Source: an uncultured Verrucomicrobiales bacterium | GTDB lineage: Bacteria > Verrucomicrobiota > Verrucomicrobiia > Verrucomicrobiales > Akkermansiaceae | Length of the DNA stretch: 33,805 bases | Reading direction: 5' to 3' | Assembly (NCBI GenBank): GCA_937969495.1 | Contig: CALBVY010000053.1 | Span: 1-33,805, forward strand | Program-made: the position numbers and the translations under genes | Part shown: positions 10,076 through 18,349 of the stretch, piece by piece | How the letters are laid out: each line of letters begins with the position of its first letter | Numbering within the stretch: the first letter of the stretch is position 1 | The notes under the pieces: generated by a model | Seen by the model: only the letters and a program-made list of their open reading frames with translations | Databases searched by the model: none | Told to the model about the DNA's origin: nothing

Positions 10076-11182
10076 ATGATTTCTGATCTTGTTTACACTA
10101 CCTCTGATATGGATGCATTGATCCAACACACAGAAAATGGTACAGAGCTTAGTCCTCGGGAAATAGAGGTGGCGGCAGAGATGCTGCTGAGCTCTGAGGT
10201 GTCAGATGAGAAGAAAATTCGGTTTTTAAAGGCGCTGACAGCAAAAGGGGAAACGCCCTCTGAGATTGCTGGATTTGTAGAAGCCTTTCTAGAGCGTGCT
10301 GTTGATCCCGGTGTTTCTATGATGGAGTTTCATGGCCCTACGATTGATGTATGTGGTACGGGGGGGGATAAGCTTGATCTTTTTAATGTCTCTACCACGA
10401 GCATGTTTGTTATCGCAGCGGGTGGCGCTGTGGTGGTGAAGCATGGGAACCGCGGGATCACTTCCAAGAGTGGTGGGGCTGACGTGTTAGAATCTCTGGG
10501 GATTACTATCACGCATTCGCCAGAAGACTTTAGAAAGTGCTTAGAACATGCACAAGTGGGCTTTTTGTTTGCGCCGCTTTATCATCCTGCATTTAAGGTA
10601 ATAGCACCTGTGCGCGCGGCCTTGGCAAAAGAGGGTGTTAGGACGATCTTTAACCTGATAGGTCCGTTGCTCAACCCCGCTAGACCTGAGTGTCAGCTCG
10701 TAGGGGTGTGTGATCCAGATCTGGATTCTGCTTACGCTGAAATTTTACAGCGTCTGGGGCGTGATAGTGCATGGGTTGTTCATGGAACTACGGCGGATGG
10801 TTCACCTGTGGACGAGGTAAGTTTGTTAGGCTCTACGCGTATTTGTAAATCTGGGCGTTATCAGTCGCTTATCGATGAGGAGGTGCGGCCAGAAGATTTT
10901 GGTTTTTCTCCATGTAAAGTAGAAGACCTTCAAGGTGGTGATGCTCAAGTTAATGCTGCGATCTTGACTGATATTCTTAGTGGCCGAGAGACTGGTCCTA
11001 AGCGTGAGATGGTGTTATTGAATGCTGGAGCAGGTCTAGCTTGTGCAGGATTAGCTGATTCTTTAGGGGATGGGGTAAGGCTTGCAGCAGAGCTTATTGA
11101 TTCTGGTCAAGCGCTGGAGAAATTACACAAACTGCAAGAAATAAGTCAGCAACTCAGTGATACCAATAGCCTAGGATGTTAG
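10076..11182 (+). CDS. trpD: Anthranilate phosphoribosyltransferase
   Basis: This enzyme transfers phosphoribose from PRPP to anthranilate, the second step of tryptophan synthesis. Signatures are CGTGGDKLDLFNVST (PRPP binding), KHGNRGITSKSGGADVLESLG (anthranilate binding) and FNLIGPLLNPA. From the ATG at 10076 it is 368 residues; an in-frame TTG at 10055 would add seven. AAGGAA at 10060-10065 sits about 10 bases before the ATG, which favours 10076. No other trp genes are nearby. It follows recQ by 39 bases, so the two may be co-transcribed, though they share no pathway. Confidence 0.95.
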   Translation: MISDLVYTTSDMDALIQHTENGTELSPREIEVAAEMLLSSEVSDEKKIRFLKALTAKGETPSEIAGFVEAFLERAVDPGVSMMEFHGPTIDVCGTGGDKLDLFNVSTTSMFVIAAGGAVVVKHGNRGITSKSGGADVLESLGITITHSPEDFRKCLEHAQVGFLFAPLYHPAFKVIAPVRAALAKEGVRTIFNLIGPLLNPARPECQLVGVCDPDLDSAYAEILQRLGRDSAWVVHGTTADGSPVDEVSLLGSTRICKSGRYQSLIDEEVRPEDFGFSPCKVEDLQGGDAQVNAAILTDILSGRETGPKREMVLLNAGAGLACAGLADSLGDGVRLAAELIDSGQALEKLHKLQEISQQLSDTNSLGC

Positions 11183-11278
11183 TTCGTGAGAAACTGCATC
11201 ATTTTACAGGTAGATTCTATTGATCTGTGTAGAGTATAACCTTCACCAAATAACATTTTTATAACCACTTAGACATTT

Positions 11279-12376
11279 ATGAGCTCAAACGTAACACCAA
11301 ATAAAATAACGCAGGAAAGAGATTTTACCGGAGGAATGATCCACTCTCAATCTTGTGCCTTTGTCGGCTCCACTGGAGAAAAAGTCCTTGATGATAAAAT
11401 CATGGCTTTAGCGGAAGAAATTTCCGGTAAAAAGGACTGTTTACTTGCGGAGATGATGATCACGGCGGTGCGCACTTCGCGAGGTGCTGTCACAGAAGGA
11501 GACTTTAAGATGATGAACCGCTCACTTAAGGAGATGCGCATTGCGAGTGAAGTATTTCACCCCTATCGCGACTGTCAAAAAATAGCTGTTTTTGGTTCTG
11601 CCCGCACAGATCCAGAAGAGCCAGAGTATCAAGCTGCTGTTGAATTTTCCCGTAAAATGCGTGATGCCGGCTTTATGACTATCACAGGTGCGGGCCCAGG
11701 TATCATGGCCGCAGGTAATGAAGGTGCCGGCCGGAGTGATAGTTTTGGTCTGAATATCACCCTCCCTTTTGAAGCCTCTGCGAATGCGTTTATTAGTGGC
11801 GATGAGAAGCTGATTGATTTTGATTTTTTCTTCACTCGGAAGCTTTCCTTTGTCAAAGAAGCCGATGCCGTAGCAGCGTTCCCTGGTGGCTTTGGTACGA
11901 TGGATGAGATTTTTGAAACTCTGACGCTGATCCAGACAGGGAAGGCGGCGATCTATCCTTTAGTGCTCGTCGATGCAAAGGGTGGAAAATACTGGAAATT
12001 CTGGCAGCAGTTTATCGTGGAACACCTCAGTAGGCTAAAGCTTATCTCAGAGGATGACTTTGCGCTCTACAAAGTCACGGATGATGTTGATGAGGCTGTG
12101 GCAGAGGTGGTAAAATTCTACTCTAACTTCCATTCCTACCGTTACTGTGGGGATCGTCTTGTAATCCGGATGAAAAATAAGCTCAGTGATGCAAAAATGA
12201 AATCTCTGAGCGCCGATTTTGGGGATATTGTGAAAAGCGGTAACTTCGAGCAGTGTGGACCACTTGCAGATGAACAGAATGAGCCAGATCTCGCTGGATT
12301 GCCTCGATTAGTCTTCCGTCATCGCCGCAGGAATTTTGGTCGGCTCCGTAAGTTGATTGATGCGCTTAATGACTAG
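11279..12376 (+). CDS. LOG-family nucleotide 5'-monophosphate phosphoribohydrolase-like protein
   Basis: This 365-residue protein has the Rossmann-like LOG core (formerly called lysine decarboxylase-like). The core runs from about residue 100 (KIAVFGSAR) through TGAGPGIMAAGNEGA, where the family has its nucleotide-binding glycines, to FPGGFGTMDE at 201-210, the conserved PGGxGTxxE active-site motif. Members cleave the N-glycosidic bond of nucleotide monophosphates, either cytokinin ribotides or general AMP-type substrates (PpnN). The roughly 100-residue N-terminal and 130-residue C-terminal extensions make it longer than plain LOG proteins, so a role in nucleotide turnover is more likely than cytokinin production. 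Its stop codon faces the stop of the esterase gene across 11 bases. Confidence 0.85.
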   Translation: MSSNVTPNKITQERDFTGGMIHSQSCAFVGSTGEKVLDDKIMALAEEISGKKDCLLAEMMITAVRTSRGAVTEGDFKMMNRSLKEMRIASEVFHPYRDCQKIAVFGSARTDPEEPEYQAAVEFSRKMRDAGFMTITGAGPGIMAAGNEGAGRSDSFGLNITLPFEASANAFISGDEKLIDFDFFFTRKLSFVKEADAVAAFPGGFGTMDEIFETLTLIQTGKAAIYPLVLVDAKGGKYWKFWQQFIVEHLSRLKLISEDDFALYKVTDDVDEAVAEVVKFYSNFHSYRYCGDRLVIRMKNKLSDAKMKSLSADFGDIVKSGNFEQCGPLADEQNEPDLAGLPRLVFRHRRRNFGRLRKLIDALND

Positions 12377-12387
12377 CTGAGTTAACT

Positions 12388-13575
12388 TCATTTTTTAGAT
12401 GTGGGCTGGATATCTAGCATCGCATCTGCAAATCCTTTGCCGATTTTGGCCATTATTTTTGCGGCTCCGTGGTAGTGGTAATCGGCATTGGATGTTGCTA
12501 GCGCAAGGGTGCGTAATTCTTTTTCTGAAAACTCCTGTTTCATGAGCTTCTGAAAAGCTGCCTTTGTCTGTTGAGGATTAAGGTTTTGGTCTTTGGTTAT
12601 TTTTTTGTGTTGGATCTTTACCTCTCGCTTTCTGAGGCAGAGCTTGCTGATTTCTAAATCCCAGTATTTCTCTGTGAAGACGGCAGCGGTATTCCCTGTG
12701 AACTCTGGGAGTTTCGTGGGCGCGGCCATCGCATTACGAAAGTTCGTATAGGTGTTTTTTTTGGAAGCTAGGTGTTTGGGGAAATGATCGACTGGGCCAT
12801 TGACCCCAAGTACGCCGATGACAAACGGGAGTTTGGGCGTTTTAAGATCTTTCCTAACATCATTAATCAATTGTTCCATCAGCTTGCTGTAGAGAGTGTA
12901 TTCTTTTTTTGGATAAGTGAAGTGATCGACAAAGTCGTTCCAGCCCTGAAACCATACAAAGCCACTGATAGTGTAGCCTTCTTTGGGGTTGTAGGCAGGG
13001 TGCGTTGAGGGAAGCTTTTTGAGCACCGTATGGATATGCTCTATCATCATCTTGTAGTAGATGTGGGAGGCTTTTTGTTTTGCCTTTTCTATGACTTCTA
13101 CGTCACGGCCTCGTTTTCTGATTTGAGCTGCGATATCTGGTGTGACCTTATAAAGTCCAGCACTGGGTGGGCGGAAATCCACTGAGAGACTTTTTCCTCC
13201 CCAGCTTGTTTTAATAATCAGGATGGGTTCTTTGAGGTGTTGGTAGAGGGTAGCTCCAAAAGTGAGTTCAGGGCCAATTTTCTCGCTGTCAGCACCGAAG
13301 CCTGTGGTGAGGCTTCCTGTTTTTATACCACTTTTCGTAATTGCAGATATTTTGACGTCTGTGAAAACTTGGGGGGAACCGTCTATTTTCTGAATTTGGC
13401 TGAGAAGGGCTATTGTTTTAGGGTCCTTTCCCAGATGGGAAATAGTGCTGATTTTTGCATGTCCTTGCATGTTGGACTGACCAGCTAGGATAAAGACCTT
13501 GAGGGGTTTAGCCTCCACTAGTGTAGTGGAGCAAAGTGTGATAAAAAGTGGGATAATGGGGGACAGAAATTGCAT
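12388..13575 (-). CDS. Secreted SGNH/SASA-type carbohydrate esterase
   Basis: This 395-residue protein has a Sec signal peptide (residues 1-22, ending VEA). The nucleophile block FILAGQSNMQGH follows directly, with Ser34, and is diagnostic of the sialate O-acetylesterase/acetylxylan esterase (DUF303, CE6-like) group. Other blocks are TSWGGKS (oxyanion hole), GFVWFQGWND, and a late DYHYHGAAK that would supply Asp and His. It likely removes acetyl groups from polysaccharides outside the cytoplasm. It begins seven bases after selB and is the last gene of the long minus-strand block; co-transcription is likely from spacing, but a shared function is not evident. Confidence 0.85.
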   Translation of the reverse strand: MQFLSPIIPLFITLCSTTLVEAKPLKVFILAGQSNMQGHAKISTISHLGKDPKTIALLSQIQKIDGSPQVFTDVKISAITKSGIKTGSLTTGFGADSEKIGPELTFGATLYQHLKEPILIIKTSWGGKSLSVDFRPPSAGLYKVTPDIAAQIRKRGRDVEVIEKAKQKASHIYYKMMIEHIHTVLKKLPSTHPAYNPKEGYTISGFVWFQGWNDFVDHFTYPKKEYTLYSKLMEQLINDVRKDLKTPKLPFVIGVLGVNGPVDHFPKHLASKKNTYTNFRNAMAAPTKLPEFTGNTAAVFTEKYWDLEISKLCLRKREVKIQHKKITKDQNLNPQQTKAAFQKLMKQEFSEKELRTLALATSNADYHYHGAAKIMAKIGKGFADAMLDIQPTSKK

Positions 13576-13582
13576 CGCAGCT

Positions 13583-15493
13583 TTAGAGTAGTGTGCGGTA
13601 ATTTTCGTTTCTGACCGTTATACCGATGGTATCTAGATGCTCTAGCAGTGGCATCACTACTTTGCGGGTGCTATCAAGGTGCTGGCGTAATTCGCTAGCG
13701 GTTGCTTGACCTTGTGCAGTGATCAGTTCTTTGACCTTTTCGGTAGCGTTATTGAGTGTTTTGGTGCTAATAACAACTTTGGGATCTAATTCAACCACCT
13801 GACCAGAGCGAATGAGGAACTTGAGCGCTTGGTCCGATTTTGCCGTGGTGGTGAAATCGATTTTGTTAGGAGGTTGAAGTCCAGCTTGATCGAGGGCTGA
13901 GAGGATGGCGTTAGCTTCAGGGGCAATCTCATCTGGGAGAGTGAGGGTATGGCTGGCAGAGGCGAGTCCTTTACTGTTACTCTGAAAACCTTTTTCTTCC
14001 ATTGCGCTAGGAAGGTGCTTGAAGATAGAAGTGGGTATTTCCGGTAAGGCTTTGGCAAGTTCTTCCAATGGCATGGCTGGAATGTCGGGGTGTTTTTGGT
14101 GCCATTGTTTGATAAGTTTGGATACTGCTTTGAGTTGATCCTGCCACCACGGGGCGTGAAGTAAGAGCTCACCTAGCTGAATGAGGGTTTTATTTTCTAA
14201 CCTCGATGTGATGGTGGCTGCAATTTCGTCTTTATGGAATTGATTGTTAGGTAAGGGGTCAGATTCAGTGATGCTCTGATCGCGGTCTAATAATGATTGA
14301 AGGTAGCTATCAATTCTATCTGGGTTTTCTGCGCGTGGGGTCAGGAAATGTGCTCGTGTTTCGGTGCGGAAACCTTGCCGCATAGGTAGCGCGTCTAACA
14401 CAGTTCCTCCTGCCAGCGTGCTCTGCTGCGCACCATCGCGGAGGACAACGCGATCTCCAGTGAGTAAGAACAATGGATGCTCTAGTCTGAGCTGTGCCAA
14501 GCAGCTTTCCCCAGGATTAAGATGGGTGCGATCATTGAGGATCACGCGTGCATGGCAGCGGGCGGAGCCGTGATGAAGAATCACCGTTTCTGTATTACGG
14601 ATGGCACGGGGTTTGTATCCGGAGATAGGGCGAGCCATTCTCTGCAGGTGGATGTCTAGAGTGCGTGTAGTTTTTCCTATGTCTGAATAACAGAGGGTAT
14701 GACCACGTTGAGCCCCAGGTTTACCAGGTGCAGCTATGGGCAAATCTGGTAGGTTGAGGGCGGTGCGCATGCCGGGTAGCGCGGTGTCTAGGGAATGATT
14801 ATGATTTTGGATGTAGCGGACTTTAGTATCTAAGCCCATAGGCTGAAGGGTGAGGGTGTCACCTAGGTTAAGACTACCTCCGCTGAGTGTACCGGTAATC
14901 ACAGTGCCTGTGCCCTTGGGAGAGAAGATCCGATCGATTGCAATGCGGGGTTTTGCGCTATTTTTTGGTGGGGTATAATTTTTGAGCTGATTGAGTAGAG
15001 CTTTTTTTAAATCATCGATGCCACTTCCGGTTATTGACGATACTGGAATGATGGGAGCATTTGCAATGGAGGTATCTTTGAGTTCGTCACGTAGAACTTC
15101 GATAGAAAAAGGGACATCTTCGCAGAGGTCTGCCTTGGTCATTGCGATGACAATATTCTCAATGCCAAGGTAGGAGAGGATGTGAAGATGTTCTTCTGAT
15201 TGAGGCATCCAGCCATCATCGGCTGCGATGACAAAAACAGCGAGATCAAGTGCGCCTACACCAGCCACCATGTTGTTAACAAAGTCCGCATGGCCGGGGA
15301 CATCGACGATACCAATCTCATAACAATTCTCAGCGTCGCTCAGTGACATATGGGCAAAGCCTAGCTCAATGGTAACACCACGTGCTTTTTCCTCTGGTAG
15401 GCGATCAGGGTCAGAACCAGTTAGGAGTTTTACCAGAGAGGATTTTCCATGGTCAATGTGGCCTGCGGTTCCGAGGACTAAGTGTGTGCTCAT
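13583..15493 (-). CDS. selB: Selenocysteine-specific translation elongation factor SelB
   Basis: This 636-residue GTPase delivers selenocysteyl-tRNA to UGA codons marked by a SECIS hairpin. The N-terminus GTAGHIDHGKSSL (G1, residues 9-20), followed by DPDRLPEEKARGVTIELGFA, is the SelB signature. G3 is DVPGHADFV and G4 is TKADL, the form usual in SelB. Domains II and III follow (FSPKGTGTVITGTLSGG), then about 250 residues of C-terminal winged helices that bind SECIS RNA. The full length is close to that of E. coli SelB. It implies that the organism makes selenoproteins, yet no selA, selD or tRNA-Sec is visible here. It lies 67 bases after the third lectin-like paralogue on the same strand. Confidence 0.93.
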   Translation of the reverse strand: MSTHLVLGTAGHIDHGKSSLVKLLTGSDPDRLPEEKARGVTIELGFAHMSLSDAENCYEIGIVDVPGHADFVNNMVAGVGALDLAVFVIAADDGWMPQSEEHLHILSYLGIENIVIAMTKADLCEDVPFSIEVLRDELKDTSIANAPIIPVSSITGSGIDDLKKALLNQLKNYTPPKNSAKPRIAIDRIFSPKGTGTVITGTLSGGSLNLGDTLTLQPMGLDTKVRYIQNHNHSLDTALPGMRTALNLPDLPIAAPGKPGAQRGHTLCYSDIGKTTRTLDIHLQRMARPISGYKPRAIRNTETVILHHGSARCHARVILNDRTHLNPGESCLAQLRLEHPLFLLTGDRVVLRDGAQQSTLAGGTVLDALPMRQGFRTETRAHFLTPRAENPDRIDSYLQSLLDRDQSITESDPLPNNQFHKDEIAATITSRLENKTLIQLGELLLHAPWWQDQLKAVSKLIKQWHQKHPDIPAMPLEELAKALPEIPTSIFKHLPSAMEEKGFQSNSKGLASASHTLTLPDEIAPEANAILSALDQAGLQPPNKIDFTTTAKSDQALKFLIRSGQVVELDPKVVISTKTLNNATEKVKELITAQGQATASELRQHLDSTRKVVMPLLEHLDTIGITVRNENYRTLL

Positions 15494-15560
15494 GTTGGAG
15501 GGAGAAGATCAGCAATCAGAGTGTAATAAGCAAGTTAGAAGCTTGTAAGGCTCTCGGTGT

Positions 15561-17003
15561 TTATCTCTCACCAATTCGTTGTTTTTGATATTCGATATCG
15601 TAGATATGAAAATCAATTTGATTAAATGCTCTGAGATCGATGGAGACATCACCTAGTGCCTGGCTGAAGCCATTGATTTTGCCGTTCTCGAACCTTGCTA
15701 ACTTGAGTGTAAGACGTCCGCCGTTATGAAACCATGCGCGTATATCTTGTTGATACATCTTTGGTTGTTCTCCTGTGTGGTCGAGACTAAGGGACTTGAT
15801 ACGTTTGATGGGAATACGGATGGGCGTGTAATCAGTTTCTATAATCATACGTTCATCCTCTACCTTACCTATGGTTCCGGGGACTTCATCGCCATTTTTA
15901 AGGATGATCCGGTGCGGAGGCGTTTCGGTGATTTCTTGATGTTCTTCTGGTGTGCTCGGAGTTAATGTGATATTTTTGTTAGTTAATGGTGTGCCATTCC
16001 AGGGAGTAATGCGAATATTGGAAATCTCGATGGGGTAACCCTCTTGGGTGACGAAGCTGATACCGGTGCCTAAATCGATGGGGTTAGGCGTTTGTGAAGT
16101 TAGCATACAGGCACGATTACCATTGATGTAGAGAGTAACCATGCCGGCCTTTCGATCAAAAAATAAGTCAAACTTCGCTCGTTGCTTAGATGGGGCTTGA
16201 ATTCTTGTTGATTGCTCTCGAGCTACGAATAGTTTGTTTGCGTGTGTTCCTAATGTTCTTAGGCTAACATAATTATTATTAAAATTGATGTTATAGCATG
16301 CGTCAGGATCCATGGTTGTGACGTCGTTGGAATAAAGTAGAACATTGAAGCGCATGGATGTCTTCCAGCTTGTTTCAAAGCTGATGTGAGATTTTTCAGT
16401 AAGACCTACGTCACGGCCAACTCCGGCCTTCCCTGTTAACTGGAGTGCGCCATTTCTAAAGTTTGACAGTGAAGTCTGGCCGCTCAATGACCATTCCTTG
16501 ATGTTGCTAGGTCCGTGATAGTTGCCTGGGGCAGTGGTGATAATTTGCAGTGATTTTACCATCGAACGTTTGAGGGTGATGATGCCGCCATACCAGGTAT
16601 TTAGTTTGAAGCTATCCGGTGTTAGTTCGTGTAAGCTGCCGAGTAGAATGTCACCGGTTGTTTCTCCAAATCTTGGCTGTAGCTCTAAGCGTGCGAGCGT
16701 TTCAGGCTGTTGGAAGTCCTTCCATGTATCCAGCTCTATACTGCGTAATTTTTCTAGAGGGAATGTGGCACGTTTGCCGAGGTTCTCGGAGGTGAACTGA
16801 AGATTTCCCTCAGTGTCTAAATCATGAGGTTCTCCTGTTAATTTATTGCCATTGGTGAAGACGATGCGTGATTTGATTTTTTCTGGTGCTGCTGCCTGCT
16901 CTTCTTGAGCTTTAAGAATGGGGGTGAATAAACTTAGGTTGAAAACGATGGCCAGAGTGAGGCATTGTTTTTTATGCATTGTGTGCTTGGAAAGAGGTGG
17001 CAT
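15561..17003 (-). CDS. Secreted lectin-like protein, paralogue 3 of the tandem family
   Basis: I cannot assign a known function. The protein is 480 residues long from the ATG at 17003; a second Met at 16979 begins a cleaner signal peptide (hydrophobic LTLAIVFNLSLF, cleavage near LKAQ). After it come two short beta-rich units, TNGNKLTGE near residue 51 and TGDILLGSL near 112. A central region of about 200 residues ends in IRITPWNGTPL and resembles a concanavalin A/LamG-type jelly roll. Two more beta units follow: KNGDEVPGT, and a final segment with NGGRLTL and LGDVSIDLRAFNQIDF. The two genes upstream share this layout. It probably lies in the periplasm and binds polymers or partner proteins through the lectin-like core; that is inference. 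Confidence 0.75.
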   Translation of the reverse strand: MPPLSKHTMHKKQCLTLAIVFNLSLFTPILKAQEEQAAAPEKIKSRIVFTNGNKLTGEPHDLDTEGNLQFTSENLGKRATFPLEKLRSIELDTWKDFQQPETLARLELQPRFGETTGDILLGSLHELTPDSFKLNTWYGGIITLKRSMVKSLQIITTAPGNYHGPSNIKEWSLSGQTSLSNFRNGALQLTGKAGVGRDVGLTEKSHISFETSWKTSMRFNVLLYSNDVTTMDPDACYNINFNNNYVSLRTLGTHANKLFVAREQSTRIQAPSKQRAKFDLFFDRKAGMVTLYINGNRACMLTSQTPNPIDLGTGISFVTQEGYPIEISNIRITPWNGTPLTNKNITLTPSTPEEHQEITETPPHRIILKNGDEVPGTIGKVEDERMIIETDYTPIRIPIKRIKSLSLDHTGEQPKMYQQDIRAWFHNGGRLTLKLARFENGKINGFSQALGDVSIDLRAFNQIDFHIYDIEYQKQRIGER

Positions 17004-17023
17004 GACAGGGCAGGGGTGAGGGA

Positions 17024-18349
17024 TTATTTCTTGGCAGAGTTTTTACTTTGTCTTATGTTAGAAATGATTGTGTGATCCAGTGTGAAGAGTCCAAGAATAG
17101 GGTGATGTGTGATGATTTTATTATTTTCGAGTTTGAGTTTTCCTAACTGAATTCTACCGTAGCCCTTAAGTGTTGCTGTAAAAACTGGCTGGGGGAATTC
17201 TATGGCATTTTCGGGCTCAGCAAAGTAGAGTATGCTGACGCGCCGATCTGGTATCATGAATGGCTTGGCTGAATGATTGCTGTTAAATTCTATTGTACGT
17301 TCTTTATCTGAGCTGCTGAGAATGCGGGAGATTTCTCCAGATATTTTATCTCCCTCGTTATCAATGATGACATCGATCTTGGTCGGCCCGATTCTAGTGA
17401 AATGTCTGCTAGGTGCGCCATCATTCCAATCACTCACTTGGATAGCACTGATATTACATGAGTGGTTATTGTTGGATCGGTTATTGAAAATGATGTGGTT
17501 TCCCTCTGCTGCTTCAAAGACATCATGCCAAGTGCCGATGTTTTTTTGATCGAGGTAGAGGGTGAGGGTTCCTTTGGTCCGATTTAATCGAAGATCAATA
17601 TGGATTTTTTTCGCATCTAACTTGTAAGGTTTGATGTCGATATTAGCGAGTGGAGCAGAGTGCTGAGTATCTTGGTAACGCCTGATTTGCATGCCGGAGG
17701 TGTTGAAGACTAGTTCGTAAGTATCTTGTTTCCTTGTAGCGGAGTTTGACTCTGCACAGAAGCGGAAGGCGAAATTAGGTAGGTCTTGCCAAGCAAGAGT
17801 AAAGCGGATGCGGATATTCTCTGGCATGTTGAGTTTGCGTGCAAGAACGCCAGATTTTCTACTACTATAAGTTCCCTTACGGTGTTTCCATACCCCTTTG
17901 TTGGTATCCCAGTTTGAGAGTTCATCACCTCCAGTGTAGATATTACGTTCGTCAGAGAGACCAAAGCGGAGTGATTGGATATTTTCTCTCGCGATGGTGA
18001 ACTCCCCAGCATACCATGTGGAAATTTTTATTGCTTGTTCATCCATAGAGATGACATGGCAGGGTATGATGTCGCCATTGCTTAAGGTGAGGACTTCTGC
18101 GTGGTGCTTGATGTTGTTTTGATCATTTGTGAATTTGATCTGTTTGATACGAGAAGATTTTATATGAAGGGGGCTGGCTGAGACGGTGGATTCTAACGTC
18201 GTATCCTCTTCACTCATCGCAGTGATGGTGCCTGTAATAAGATCGCCATTGAGCAGCACTACGGTGTCAGCATGGGTAAGAGCGCTGAGTATGAAAGAGG
18301 CTGTGATTAGCGCTGAGGTTTTTAGAGCCTTTAGTTTAAAAATTGTCAT
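17024..18349 (-). CDS. Secreted lectin-like protein, paralogue 2 of the tandem family
   Basis: Function is unknown. From the ATG at 18349 it has 441 residues and a signal peptide (LKTSALITASFILSALTHA); an upstream in-frame ATG at 18388 would overlap the previous gene by 53 bases. Two beta units come first (LNGDLITGT and SNGDIIPCHV). A lectin-like core ends in IQVSDWNDGAPS, then a third unit (NEGDKISGE) and a fourth (YGRIQLGKLKLENNKI, ending LFTLDHTIISNI). The architecture repeats that of its two neighbours, so the three arose by tandem duplication. The start overlaps the end of paralogue 1 by 14 bases, indicating translational coupling. Confidence 0.75.
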   Translation of the reverse strand: MTIFKLKALKTSALITASFILSALTHADTVVLLNGDLITGTITAMSEEDTTLESTVSASPLHIKSSRIKQIKFTNDQNNIKHHAEVLTLSNGDIIPCHVISMDEQAIKISTWYAGEFTIARENIQSLRFGLSDERNIYTGGDELSNWDTNKGVWKHRKGTYSSRKSGVLARKLNMPENIRIRFTLAWQDLPNFAFRFCAESNSATRKQDTYELVFNTSGMQIRRYQDTQHSAPLANIDIKPYKLDAKKIHIDLRLNRTKGTLTLYLDQKNIGTWHDVFEAAEGNHIIFNNRSNNNHSCNISAIQVSDWNDGAPSRHFTRIGPTKIDVIIDNEGDKISGEISRILSSSDKERTIEFNSNHSAKPFMIPDRRVSILYFAEPENAIEFPQPVFTATLKGYGRIQLGKLKLENNKIITHHPILGLFTLDHTIISNIRQSKNSAKK

